Part shown: positions 1 to 8,443 of the stretch, in pieces | Numbering within the stretch: the stretch's first letter is position 1 | Layout: the number at the start of each line of letters is the position of its first letter | Source: Candidatus Doudnabacteria bacterium | Lineage (GTDB): Bacteria > Patescibacteriota > Doudnabacteria > UBA920 | Direction: 5' to 3' | Assembly: GCA_003151625.1 (NCBI GenBank) | Contig: PLYC01000023.1 | Coordinates: 416-50,178 of the forward strand | DNA length: 49,763 bases | Notes under the pieces: generated by a model | Database searches by the model: none | What the model was told of the DNA's origin: nothing | What the model saw: the letters and a program-made list of their open reading frames with translations, nothing else | Translations under genes and position numbers: made by a program

Positions 1-226
1 AATTGATTTATTTTCCACGTGCTACTGAGATGTTTCACTTCGCACGGTTCCCGCATACTATACCCCACGGCATAGCAGCATGTACTCTTCCAGTACATGG
101 GTTTCCCCATTCGGACATCCACGGATCAAAGCTTATTGCCAGCTCCCCGAGGCTTTTCGCAGGCTATCACGTCCTTCATCGGCTCATATTACCTAGGCAT
201 CCACCGTATACCCTTATATATTTTAT
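1..226 (-). rRNA. 23S rRNA, 5' end (partial)
   Basis: The reverse complement reads as the 5' domain of 23S rRNA: the conserved block GTATACGGTGGATGCC, then GATGAAGGACGTGATAG, CCGAATGGGGAAACCCA and GAAACATCTCAGTA follow in the usual order and spacing. The 5' end near 226 is estimated by alignment in memory with the E. coli start, 15 nt before GTACACGG. The gene runs off the left edge. No 16S rRNA or tRNA lies directly upstream, so it appears to be transcribed separately from 16S. Confidence 0.95.
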
Positions 227-365
227 ATTCTACATTCAATATTAACTAGCAATTTGTGACCGCGATTTTTCAATCACGATTAAACTGCGTAAGGATACAA
301 TGTTACTTACTACTTATAACTCATAAAATTTCGGCAAGAAATTTAATGAGTGAATGAACTTATTT

Positions 366-463
366 ACCCAGCACCAATTTTAGCCTTTTTTAAAAGCCAA
401 AATTATTCCGAATTTTCACAAACTTATCAATAAAGATAAATTGATGAAAATTGGTGCTAGGGT
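366..463. repeat. inverted repeat, ACCCAGCACCA family
   Basis: Arm 366-381 (ACCCAGCACCAATTTT) is complementary to 447-463 with one extra base. The same arm sequence recurs near 7694 and 10508/10594, so this is one copy of a dispersed palindromic family, here inside the 23S leader. Confidence 0.7.
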
Positions 464-775
464 TTATCTACCCATAAGTCAACCAAGTCTGATTCTATAC
501 TTGGCGACTTATTTTATTTAATTTTTAAAGATCGTGTTGTGTAATCCGCTGATTTACTTATTCAATATGGGATTGTCTGTAGGTGGACTAACAACCAAAT
601 AGCTACTGCCCCGCGAGAATCTGCGAGCCTGATACCCAAAGTAAATTGGTATGCTGAGATCTGTGAGCAGTATTTATTTAGTTGCTATTTTAGTTAAAGA
701 ACTTGATTTTATATTCGCAGCCATTCATTGATTAGTTTCATTGATTAGTTTCATTCGCAGATCGATACATTTCAA

Positions 776-797
776 CAAAAAAACCGCTTTCGCGGTC
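776..797 (-). terminator. rho-independent terminator in 23S leader
   Basis: On the minus strand ACCGC-GAAA-GCGGT is followed by seven T. The stem is short but has a stable GNRA-type loop and a good U tract. It lies between a minus-strand promoter (900-928) and 23S. It therefore either ends a small transcript or acts as an attenuator that an antiterminated rRNA transcript would have to pass. Confidence 0.6.
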
Positions 798-824
798 ATG
801 TAGGGCACAATTTAAATTGGCCGT

Positions 825-869
825 TTACATAAACCGCAGATTGCTTAAGATTAAGTTTAGTTTTAACAT
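825..869 (-). CDS. possible 14-residue leader peptide
   Basis: A minus-strand ATG at 869 is preceded by a strong Shine-Dalgarno (AAAGGAG, 878-884) with 8 nt spacing and encodes MLKLNLILSNLRFM before TAA. It lies 31 nt below a good sigma70-type promoter and just above a terminator hairpin. Promoter, SD, tiny ORF and terminator together look like a leader-peptide unit. The ORF is far too short for homology and its translation is inference. Confidence 0.35.
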   Translation of the reverse strand: MLKLNLILSNLRFM

Positions 870-899
870 AGACTTTGCTCCTTTATTAAGCGTATAGCT

Positions 900-928
900 A
901 TTTTAAATCATTCGGGCTTTGGTGTCAA
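900..928 (-). promoter_or_regulatory. sigma70-type promoter upstream of 23S leader
   Basis: TTGACA (923-928), a 17-nt spacer and TAAAAT (900-905) on the minus strand. This is one of the best promoter matches in the window. It drives the small leader ORF and possibly the 23S transcript. The predicted start is near 893. Confidence 0.6.
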
Positions 929-961
929 GGGGAATTTGATTAAAAAAATGTTATTATTTTT

Positions 962-982
962 GCCTTATTTAAAGGCTTTTTT
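962..982 (+). terminator. hairpin with T tract
   Basis: GCCTT-(5 nt)-AAGGC followed by seven T on the plus strand. No plus-strand gene lies upstream in the window, so its role is unclear. Confidence 0.35.
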
Positions 983-1023
983 TAAGCCCTAAAAAGACTC
1001 TTCCACACCTTTCCCACAGTTTC

Positions 1024-1097
1024 AAATGCAGAATGTTGAATGATGATTTCAGAATGACTGCAATTATGCTGCATTCTGCATTCTAAATTCTGCATTT
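1024..1097. repeat. inverted repeat (AAATGCAGAAT arms)
   Basis: AAATGCAGAAT near 1024 and its complement ATTCTGCATTT near 1087 flank further GCATTCTGCATTC copies. It is an AT-rich palindromic patch between the 23S promoter and the STAS pseudogene, with no coding potential seen. Confidence 0.5.
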
Positions 1098-1154
1098 CTT
1101 GTATTTGACTCTCTCTGCGTTCTGTATTATTTTTCGCAGAAGGAGGACGCAAAC

Positions 1155-1553
1155 ATGAGCGTCAAAATCGACTTTCGCACAGTCAACAACGGACTGTGCT
1201 GGATATGGCCGGACGGATCACCTTGGGTGAAGGATCGCGTCTTTTTCGCGAAGCCATACAAACCGCGGTCTTTGGAAGGCCATTGACCGAAGCATAATTC
1301 GAAGGAAAAGCTGCAAAGCCACCCGGTAAGGCAGTTAATTTACTGCTCAATCTTTCTTTCGGACGTGACCTACATGGACAGTTCCGGAAAGGGGGAGTTG
1401 GTCTCCGGCTTCACATTAGTCGTCAATAATGGTGGCCAGCTACAACTGCTCAACCCTGTCGGGCGTGTCAGGGACGAATTGCAAATGAGCAAATTCAATA
1501 CCGTCTTCAAAATCCACAAAGACGAAGCCGCCGCAATCCGCTCCTTTCAGTAG
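1155..1553 (+). pseudogene. STAS-domain anti-sigma-factor antagonist, broken
   Basis: Parts of a SpoIIAA-like STAS domain are spread over two frames. Frame 1 gives MSVKIDFRTVNNGL from an ATG with an AGGAGG SD. A second frame from about 1199 gives LDMAGRITLGEGSRLFREAI and, later, AVNLLLNLS. The first frame then resumes with DVTYMDSSGKGELVSGF to the end FNTVFKIHKDEAAAIRSF. Joining them needs one missing G near 1196, passing a TAA at 1295-1297, and removing an apparent 4-nt duplication in CTTTCTTTC near 1352-1360. Three different lesions argue for real decay rather than one base-call error. The region is clearly more GC-rich than its neighbours and the domain style recalls Acidobacteria-type STAS proteins, so horizontal origin is likely. 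DSSG marks the phospho-acceptor Ser region. Confidence 0.75.
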
Positions 1554-1583
1554 GAGCACGCTATGACCCCCGTACCGCAAACC

Positions 1584-1627
1584 GCGGGCCGCAAGCATCA
1601 CCCCGATGTGCGGCCCGCTTTACTTTT
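1584..1627 (+). terminator. rho-independent terminator after STAS pseudogene
   Basis: A perfect 10-bp GC-rich stem (GCGGGCCGCA 1584-1593 with TGCGGCCCGC 1609-1618) is followed by a T-rich tract. It belongs to the GC-rich imported segment. Confidence 0.85.
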
Positions 1628-1646
1628 TTTCAAACTAATATATAAC

Positions 1647-1689
1647 GACCTGTAAAATTCACGGCCGTGAAAATCACAGGTCTTTTTTT
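1647..1689 (+). terminator. rho-independent terminator
   Basis: GACCTGT pairs with ACAGGTC around an inner palindrome TTCACGGCCGTGAA, followed by seven T on the plus strand. It lies between the STAS remnant and the convergent proA and may stop readthrough into the pro operon. Confidence 0.7.
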
Positions 1690-1703
1690 GACTTCTAATT
1701 TTA

Positions 1704-1741
1704 TTTTACGTTTTAGATACAATTGTAGCTAAAACGTAAAA
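1704..1741. repeat. 13-bp perfect inverted repeat downstream of proA
   Basis: TTTTACGTTTTAG (1704-1716) and CTAAAACGTAAAA (1729-1741) with a 12-nt loop lie 6 nt past the proA stop. There is no long U tract on the minus strand, so a 3' stabilising hairpin or weak terminator is likely. Confidence 0.6.
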
Positions 1742-1747
1742 AGGTTA

Positions 1748-3049
1748 TTATTGCTTCCTTACCAGCCAATCCCCTTTAGCCACCCACTTGTACGACGTTA
1801 AAGCTTCCATCCCCATTGGACCGCGGGCGTGGAGTTTTTGAGTGCTTATGCCCGCTTCCGCGCCCATGCCGAATTCCCCACCATCGGTAAAACGGGTAGA
1901 GGCGTTTTGGTAAACCACAGCCGCGTCAACTTCGTTTAAAAAGCGCGCGATGTGTTTTGGGTTTTTGGATAAAATACTTTCGGAATGCCCGGAAGTCTTT
2001 TGTTTAACAAAGGCCAAACCTTCCTCAAAACTCCCAACCGTTTTTATGGACATTTTTAAAGACAAAAATTCTTTGCCAAAATCTGTAGGCTTGGCTTTGC
2101 GCAGGAACTTCATCGGATAAACATTCTTTAATATCCGATACGATTCGTCATCGGCAAAAATCTCCACGTATCGTTGCCCAATGGGCACCATTGCGCAGCG
2201 CAATGGTGCCCATTGGCTGAAAGCGATAAACTTTTTTGCCAATTCCGACATAACCGCGTTCAAAGATTTACGATGAATAACCACAGTATCCAAAGCATTA
2301 CAAACGTCCGGGCGCTGGGCTTTAGCGTTCACGATTATGTCCGCAGCTTTGGCAACATTTACATCGGCATCCACAAAAATGTGGCAAACGCCGGCGCCGG
2401 TTTCTATAATCGGCAGGCGAGAATTTTTTATTACCCATTCAATAAGGCCTTGGCTCCCGCGCGGAACGAGCACATCTACCAAACCGTGCGCGTTTAACAA
2501 AACTTTTTGCCAATTTTCTTTTGAATCAATCAAACAAACCAAATTAGGCGACAGTCGATGTTTTGCCAAAGCTTGATGTATGAGCGAGACCAAAACTTTA
2601 TTGGTCCGATAAGCCTCGCTTCCGCCTTTTAAAACCAAAGCATTGCCTGTCTTTATGGCCAAGGCCGCCAAGTCTATTGTCACATTGGGTCTGGATTCGT
2701 ATATTACCGCGACCACCCCCAAAGGCACGCTAATTTTGGAAAGATGAAGCCCATTTTTTAAATCTTTCTTTTCCAAAATTTTATTTAACGAATCCGGTAG
2801 CTTAGTTAAAGCTTGTAGACCTTGTTCCATCGATAACAATCGTTTGTCGTTTAAAACCAACCGATCATGCATGTCCACGCGCTGCAAATTTTTTAAATCC
2901 TGGTCATTGGCAGACAAAATCTTTCTCTTATTTTTTTCCAATAATTCCGCCGCGCTAATTAAGATTTTATTCCTTTCGGCCAAACTTAAAAGCGCCAAAC
3001 TCGGTTGGTATTTTTTTGCATTCTGTAATTTAACCAACAAATTATTCAT
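1748..3049 (-). CDS. proA: gamma-glutamyl phosphate reductase (glutamate-5-semialdehyde dehydrogenase)
   Basis: Second enzyme of proline synthesis: NADPH-dependent reduction of gamma-glutamyl phosphate to glutamate-5-semialdehyde. The 433-residue protein has the family landmarks: VPLGVVAVIYESRPNVTID at about 108-126, LKGGSEA at 140-146, VPRGSQGLI at 195-203 and the catalytic Cys250 in RPDVCNALDT. The ending TSYKWVAKGD is typical. Residues about 279-292 have no counterpart that I recall in the family and are encoded by a perfect 39-bp palindrome (2178-2216). The insertion is in frame, between the helix after the active-site segment and the VEIFAD strand. It overlaps proC by 8 nt and forms a proB-proC-proA unit. 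The otherwise intact sequence suggests a working enzyme. Confidence 0.95.
   Translation of the reverse strand: MNNLLVKLQNAKKYQPSLALLSLAERNKILISAAELLEKNKRKILSANDQDLKNLQRVDMHDRLVLNDKRLLSMEQGLQALTKLPDSLNKILEKKDLKNGLHLSKISVPLGVVAVIYESRPNVTIDLAALAIKTGNALVLKGGSEAYRTNKVLVSLIHQALAKHRLSPNLVCLIDSKENWQKVLLNAHGLVDVLVPRGSQGLIEWVIKNSRLPIIETGAGVCHIFVDADVNVAKAADIIVNAKAQRPDVCNALDTVVIHRKSLNAVMSELAKKFIAFSQWAPLRCAMVPIGQRYVEIFADDESYRILKNVYPMKFLRKAKPTDFGKEFLSLKMSIKTVGSFEEGLAFVKQKTSGHSESILSKNPKHIARFLNEVDAAVVYQNASTRFTDGGEFGMGAEAGISTQKLHARGPMGMEALTSYKWVAKGDWLVRKQ
2178..2216. repeat. palindromic element inserted in frame in proA
   Basis: A perfect palindrome with 19-bp arms around a single central A; the arm begins CCAATGGGCACCATTGCG. 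It adds about 13 codons to proA. The same core (CAATGGGCACC) forms the palindrome at 31168-31210 beside purA and a variant at 13175-13264, so it is a dispersed element. Confidence 0.85.
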
Positions 3050-3815
3050 TACTAATCTCCCTGGCTCTTTTTTGCGCCGCTGTTACGGCTTTTAAAATTA
3101 TTTTGTGCAGGTCTTGTTTGCTAAAAACTTTTAAAGCCTGCTCTGTAGTGCCTCTTTTAGAAGCCACTCTTTGGATTAAATCTGCGTAACTGTTTCCCCG
3201 CTGGAGCATTGCCGAGGCCAAAAAAGTTTTTTCCGTAATTTCCCTGGCCTGCTTTGGGCTGAAACCTAAATTTAAAGCGGCTTTTTCCAAGCCCTGGGCA
3301 AAATAGAAAAAATAAGCCGGTCCGCAGCCTGAAATAGCGGTAACGGCGTCAATTTGGGACTCGGTTTTAACTTCAAAATTTTGGCTAATGCTGTCTAAAA
3401 CTTTTTTTACCGAGGCTTTTTCGCTTTTTTGCAAATCGGAAGCTTTCCAACCCGCCACGCCCAAACCAACCGACAAACCTAAGTTAGGCATTAACCGAAT
3501 AACTTTCTTGTGGGAAAAAAGTTTTTGAATGGTGCTAATTTTTACGCCGGCGGCTATGGAAATTAAAACAGCGGGAGATTTAAGTCCGGCTTCAATACTC
3601 AAATCGGCAAGCTGATAGGGTTTAACGGCCAAAATTACGTAATCGGCCTGTTTAAGATTCTCCAAACTTTTGACCGCGTAAATTTTTGCATTTTTCTCCA
3701 AATCTCGGGCTTTAACGTACGTCTTATTATAGACAAAAACCTTTTGGCCTTTTTTGGCCAAATTCTTAGCAATCGCGCTACCCATCACGCCTGTCCCAAT
3801 AATGTAAATAATCAT
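3042..3815 (-). CDS. proC: pyrroline-5-carboxylate reductase
   Basis: Last step of proline synthesis, reducing pyrroline-5-carboxylate to proline with NAD(P)H. The N-terminal Rossmann motif IIGTGVMGSAIA (5-16) is clear. The family signature region reads AISGCGPAYFFYFAQGL near 160, and the C-terminal helix contains the conserved RGTTEQAL stretch. The length of 257 aa is slightly below the usual 265-275. It overlaps proA, and only a 7-nt tandem repeat plus a short gap separates it from proB, so all three genes are probably co-transcribed and supply proline autonomously. Confidence 0.95.
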   Translation of the reverse strand: MIIYIIGTGVMGSAIAKNLAKKGQKVFVYNKTYVKARDLEKNAKIYAVKSLENLKQADYVILAVKPYQLADLSIEAGLKSPAVLISIAAGVKISTIQKLFSHKKVIRLMPNLGLSVGLGVAGWKASDLQKSEKASVKKVLDSISQNFEVKTESQIDAVTAISGCGPAYFFYFAQGLEKAALNLGFSPKQAREITEKTFLASAMLQRGNSYADLIQRVASKRGTTEQALKVFSKQDLHKIILKAVTAAQKRAREISNE

Positions 3816-3854
3816 AAGTTGAAAGTTGAAAGTTGAAAGTTGAAAGTTGAAAGT
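3816..3854. repeat. heptanucleotide tandem repeat (AAGTTGA)x5.6
   Basis: Five full copies and a partial copy of AAGTTGA start immediately upstream of the proC start codon. A related heptamer, AAGATTA, occurs inside ligA, guaA and a pilin gene. This copy replaces the expected ribosome binding region of proC, so slippage here could alter proC translation. Confidence 0.9.
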
Positions 3855-3886
3855 AACTTATTACTTACCAACTTATTCACTTACAA

Positions 3887-5011
3887 CTATTTAAGAATTA
3901 TCATATAATCGCAATGGATGACTTCTTTTTTAATAACAACTTTAACAGATCCGCCGCTGTGTTTTAACAATAGCGCTGCTTGTAAATCTTTATCGCTATA
4001 ATTTATTTTGCCATAACTTACAATTTCCCCGCCCGAAGCGACTTCCACAATTGAGCCGGGCTCAAAAAACCCTTTTATTGCCAAGACACCGGGCATTAGC
4101 AAACTCTTGCCCTGGCGCAGAGCATCGGCCGCGCCGGAATCTACAATAATTTGTCCAAACCCCTTACTGGCCATAAGCCAGCGCTTTTGTTCGTTTAAAT
4201 TTCCTACCGCGCAGGAAATAAAACGCGTGCCGACAATTTCCCCGCCTTCCAAAATCCGTTTAATAATATGGCGCTCCCGGCCGTCGGCAATAAAAGTAGT
4301 CACGCCCGCAAACACAGCCTGCTGGGCGGCTTTAACTTTGCTAATCATTCCTCCCCGGCCGGACTCCGACATTGTCTTACTGCACAAACGCTCTATTTCC
4401 TTGTCGACTCTGGTGACAACGGAAATAAGTTTGGCGTCCTTATCTTTATGTGGATCTCCCGAAAGTAAACCGGGTTGGTTGGTTAGGAGCAAAAGAACAT
4501 CTGCCTTAACCGCAATAGCCAGCATTGCCGCCAGGGAGTCGTTGTCGCCAAAATTTAAAGATGACGCCGCGACCACATCATTTTCATTAACCACGGGAAT
4601 TACGCCAGCCTCAAAAAAACCGGTTAAGCTGGCTGTGGCGTTATTATACATTTCGCGGCTAAAAAAATCACTTTTGGAAAGCAGGCACTGCCCGGTTTGA
4701 AGGCCAACAGCCTTAAAACTTGTTTCGTAAGATTTCATTAAAAGCGGCTGGCCAATAGCCGCCAAAACTTTCCGATGCACGGAACTTAAAGCTGGGGCCA
4801 AAATTTTGCCGGCCGCTACCGCTCCCGAAGTTATTAAAACCACTTCGTGCCCGCTATTCTTTAAACTTAATACATCCTGGGCAATATCCAAAAGCTTGCC
4901 CGTATCCAAACCGCCCTTTGGGGTAATTATTACATTTGTTCCGATTTTGAGGACTATTCGTATAAATTTATAATTAAAAATTCCTATAAATATTTTCGTT
5001 GCGCAACCCAA
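3887..5011 (-). CDS. proB: glutamate 5-kinase (with PUA domain)
   Basis: First enzyme of proline synthesis, ATP-dependent phosphorylation of glutamate. An amino-acid kinase domain begins at RIVLKIGTNVI, followed by ITSGAVAAGK, VNENDVVA and the DNDSLAA segment. A PUA domain follows (GFGQIIVDSGAADALRQGKS to the end), as in full-length bacterial ProB. The start is unusual. The only non-ATG start in frame is TTG at 5011, inside the end of the upstream toxin gene, adding about 16 residues before the conserved RIVLKIGTN. Otherwise translation would have to begin at an ATA near 4966. Translational coupling to the toxin-antitoxin pair is possible. It heads the proB-proC-proA unit. Confidence 0.93.
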   Translation of the reverse strand: MGCATKIFIGIFNYKFIRIVLKIGTNVIITPKGGLDTGKLLDIAQDVLSLKNSGHEVVLITSGAVAAGKILAPALSSVHRKVLAAIGQPLLMKSYETSFKAVGLQTGQCLLSKSDFFSREMYNNATASLTGFFEAGVIPVVNENDVVAASSLNFGDNDSLAAMLAIAVKADVLLLLTNQPGLLSGDPHKDKDAKLISVVTRVDKEIERLCSKTMSESGRGGMISKVKAAQQAVFAGVTTFIADGRERHIIKRILEGGEIVGTRFISCAVGNLNEQKRWLMASKGFGQIIVDSGAADALRQGKSLLMPGVLAIKGFFEPGSIVEVASGGEIVSYGKINYSDKDLQAALLLKHSGGSVKVVIKKEVIHCDYMIILK

Positions 5012-5216
5012 CTTCCAAAACAGATAAACCTTCGCGATTCATCCTAAAAATAATTCTCAGTCTGCCGTGTTTAACCCGAAAGACATCCTTATGACCTTTT
5101 AGTTTTGCCAAATCCAAACCCAAAAAATTCCTCTCGTATAATCTAACCATTAAGGAATCAAAGACCGCCCTATGTTCTTTGGCCAGCTTTGCTATGGCTT
5201 TTTGGAGTTCGTCCAT
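4974..5216 (-). CDS. RelE/ParE-type toxin
   Basis: An 80-residue protein with the RelE/ParE superfamily pattern: an N-terminal helical part, then LAKLKGHKDVFRVKHGRLRIIF, where the GHKDVFRVKHGRLRI stretch matches the beta-sheet core, and a terminal LEVGLRNENIY strand. The family cleaves mRNA on the ribosome or poisons gyrase; which one cannot be told here. It overlaps the antitoxin gene by 47 nt and its stop region overlaps the proB N-terminus. Its place directly upstream of proB suggests the pair was inserted at the head of the proline operon. Confidence 0.8.
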   Translation of the reverse strand: MDELQKAIAKLAKEHRAVFDSLMVRLYERNFLGLDLAKLKGHKDVFRVKHGRLRIIFRMNREGLSVLEVGLRNENIYRNF

Positions 5217-5442
5217 AATGTATAGCCCCTAGAATTTCTTCAACAGGGACTCCACCTTTTTTTATTTTTGTAAAGTCTATTAAGGTTTCCCAGTTTTCTT
5301 CTTCGTCAACAGGAGTAATCCTAAATAAAGGTTTGGACTGCTTAACTACAATAAAAGATTCGCCCCGCGCCACCTTAGTAGCATACTCGCCCATTTTTTC
5401 CCTTAAAAGCTTTAAACCAATAATTTTTGGAGAATATTTCAT
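5170..5442 (-). CDS. Phd/YefM-type antitoxin
   Basis: A 90-residue protein with the Phd/YefM N-terminal DNA-binding pattern: GLKLLREKMGEYATKVARGE (8-27) followed by SFIVVKQSKPLFRITPV. The acidic EEENWETLIDF segment would lie in the toxin-neutralising tail. It is encoded before the toxin and overlaps it, the usual antitoxin-first order. A palindromic operator-promoter sits immediately upstream, consistent with autoregulation. Confidence 0.85.
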   Translation of the reverse strand: MKYSPKIIGLKLLREKMGEYATKVARGESFIVVKQSKPLFRITPVDEEENWETLIDFTKIKKGGVPVEEILGAIHYGRTPKSHSKAGQRT

Positions 5443-5457
5443 AATTGTAAAATTAAT

Positions 5458-5497
5458 AGATTATCTTTAGTTTATCTTAAGATAATCTTTATGTCAA
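5458..5497 (-). promoter_or_regulatory. promoter-operator of toxin-antitoxin pair
   Basis: On the minus strand TTGACA (5492-5497), a 17-nt spacer and TAAACT (5469-5474). The promoter is overlapped by a perfect inverted repeat AGATTATCTT (5458-5467) / AAGATAATCT (5479-5488) whose centre is a second palindrome, TTATCTTAAGATAA. This arrangement is expected for Phd-family autorepression. Confidence 0.7.
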
Positions 5498-5563
5498 AGG
5501 CATTTTTTATTATCATCCTGATCCACAGCGCTTCGAAACTCTTTAGCCAGATTTTAAATACCT

Positions 5564-7633
<2,070 letters not shown>

Positions 7634-7693
7634 TTACTCAATAATTATAGCATTTTTTGGTTTTTTTGATAATTACCAGTTGTAGTTAGGTTT

Positions 7694-7733
7694 ACCCCCA
7701 CACCAATTTGTTCAGACAAATTGGTGTGGGGGT
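7694..7733. repeat. 18-bp perfect hairpin between ligA and LysM gene
   Basis: Arm 7694-7711 (ACCCCCACACCAATTTGT) and arm 7716-7733 are perfectly complementary around the loop TCAG. It lies in the divergent intergenic region and is related to the ACCCAGCACCA family at 366 and 10508. No T tract flanks it, so a repeat element is favoured over a terminator. Confidence 0.85.
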
Positions 7734-7828
7734 TTATCCACAATGCAAGGCTCTCCAATTTGTGGTAGAATAGAGTTAAAGTGAGTGTTAAAATGATAAA
7801 ATTTAAAAAATAAACAGGACTTTATAGA

Positions 7829-8221
7829 ATGCCTTTCCGCAACAAAAAATTTGAACTTTCACCCAGGCTCAAACTCGGCATTGGCAGAGGCTATTCTCAA
7901 AACCAAATACTCAAATTTTCCGCTATTGTTTGTTTAACGTTAGCCCTTGTGCTAACTGCCAATGCTTTTAGACTGGTGCTTAAAGATAAAAGCCACGCGG
8001 ATAGCAACTCACAGAACCCCCAAGTTTTGGGTGCCACGGACGTTAAACAGCCAAATAGCCAAAGCGGGATGCAGTTTACAGCCTACAAGGTTTTGCAAGG
8101 AGATACTCTGTTTAACATCAGCCAAAAATTCAATATTGACTGGACCACGCTGGCAACCCTAAATAACCTTAAAAGTCCCTTTACCCTCAAACTCGGACAG
8201 ACTATCAACATTCCAAAATAA
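7829..8221 (+). CDS. membrane-anchored LysM-domain protein
   Basis: A 130-residue protein: basic N-terminus, one membrane segment at about 29-47 (ILKFSAIVCLTLALVLTANA), a Ser/Gln-rich linker, and a C-terminal LysM domain at about 86-130. The LysM domain begins YKVLQGDTLFNISQKFNI and ends LGQTINIPK. LysM binds peptidoglycan or other GlcNAc polymers. The protein is probably anchored in the membrane with the LysM facing the wall. It stands alone on the plus strand between ligA and the pilus locus; a wall or pilus-anchoring role is inference. Confidence 0.85.
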   Translation: MPFRNKKFELSPRLKLGIGRGYSQNQILKFSAIVCLTLALVLTANAFRLVLKDKSHADSNSQNPQVLGATDVKQPNSQSGMQFTAYKVLQGDTLFNISQKFNIDWTTLATLNNLKSPFTLKLGQTINIPK

Positions 8222-8376
8222 TTCCAGCACCTTTTTGTCCGGATATTACACCCCCGCAGGAAGATTATTACTCAACCATTCATCCCCGCAGCAGAGCTAC
8301 GGGGTATTTTGGAAGGTGTGGGATAAAAGGAGACTAAAGCATGGGACTGTTAACTGAATCTGTTGGTGGATAAATC

Positions 8377-8404
8377 AAAATCGCCTGTAGCTACAGGCGA
8401 TTTT
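8377..8404. terminator. bidirectional terminator, 28-bp palindrome
   Basis: AAAATCGCCTGTAG and CTACAGGCGATTTT form a perfect 14-bp palindrome with A/T flanks on both sides. It lies between the converging LysM gene and the pilin operon. Confidence 0.8.
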
Positions 8405-8443
8405 GTGTATTTTCAGAATACTATTTTATTTAATTACAACTCA

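Larger units (their letters stand above)
227..824 (-). promoter_or_regulatory. 23S rRNA leader region with boxA-like elements
   Basis: About 600 nt upstream of 23S hold no credible gene. On the minus strand there are two boxA-like sequences, AAGTTCTTTAACTA (692-705) and ATCTTTAAAAATT (520-532), resembling the NusB/S10 antitermination box of rRNA leaders. There is also a small hairpin CCAAGT/ACTTGG (484-505) and a larger inverted repeat (366-463). A 13-nt direct repeat, ATTGATTAGTTTC, occurs twice at about 727-752. The layout fits an independently transcribed, antiterminated 23S unit. The box assignments are pattern matches, not proven sites. Confidence 0.45.

Noticed and set aside
3-245. Plus-strand ORF of 80 codons at the left edge
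   Set aside because: It is the antisense of 23S rRNA; the rRNA match is unambiguous.
1561-1653. 30-codon ORF MTPVPQTAGRK... with an SD-like GTAGGAG
   Set aside because: It spans a perfect terminator hairpin and its T tract; coding is unlikely.
3816-3854. CRISPR-like repeat array
   Set aside because: The repeats are 7-nt tandem units without spacers; no CRISPR array or cas gene is seen anywhere in the window.
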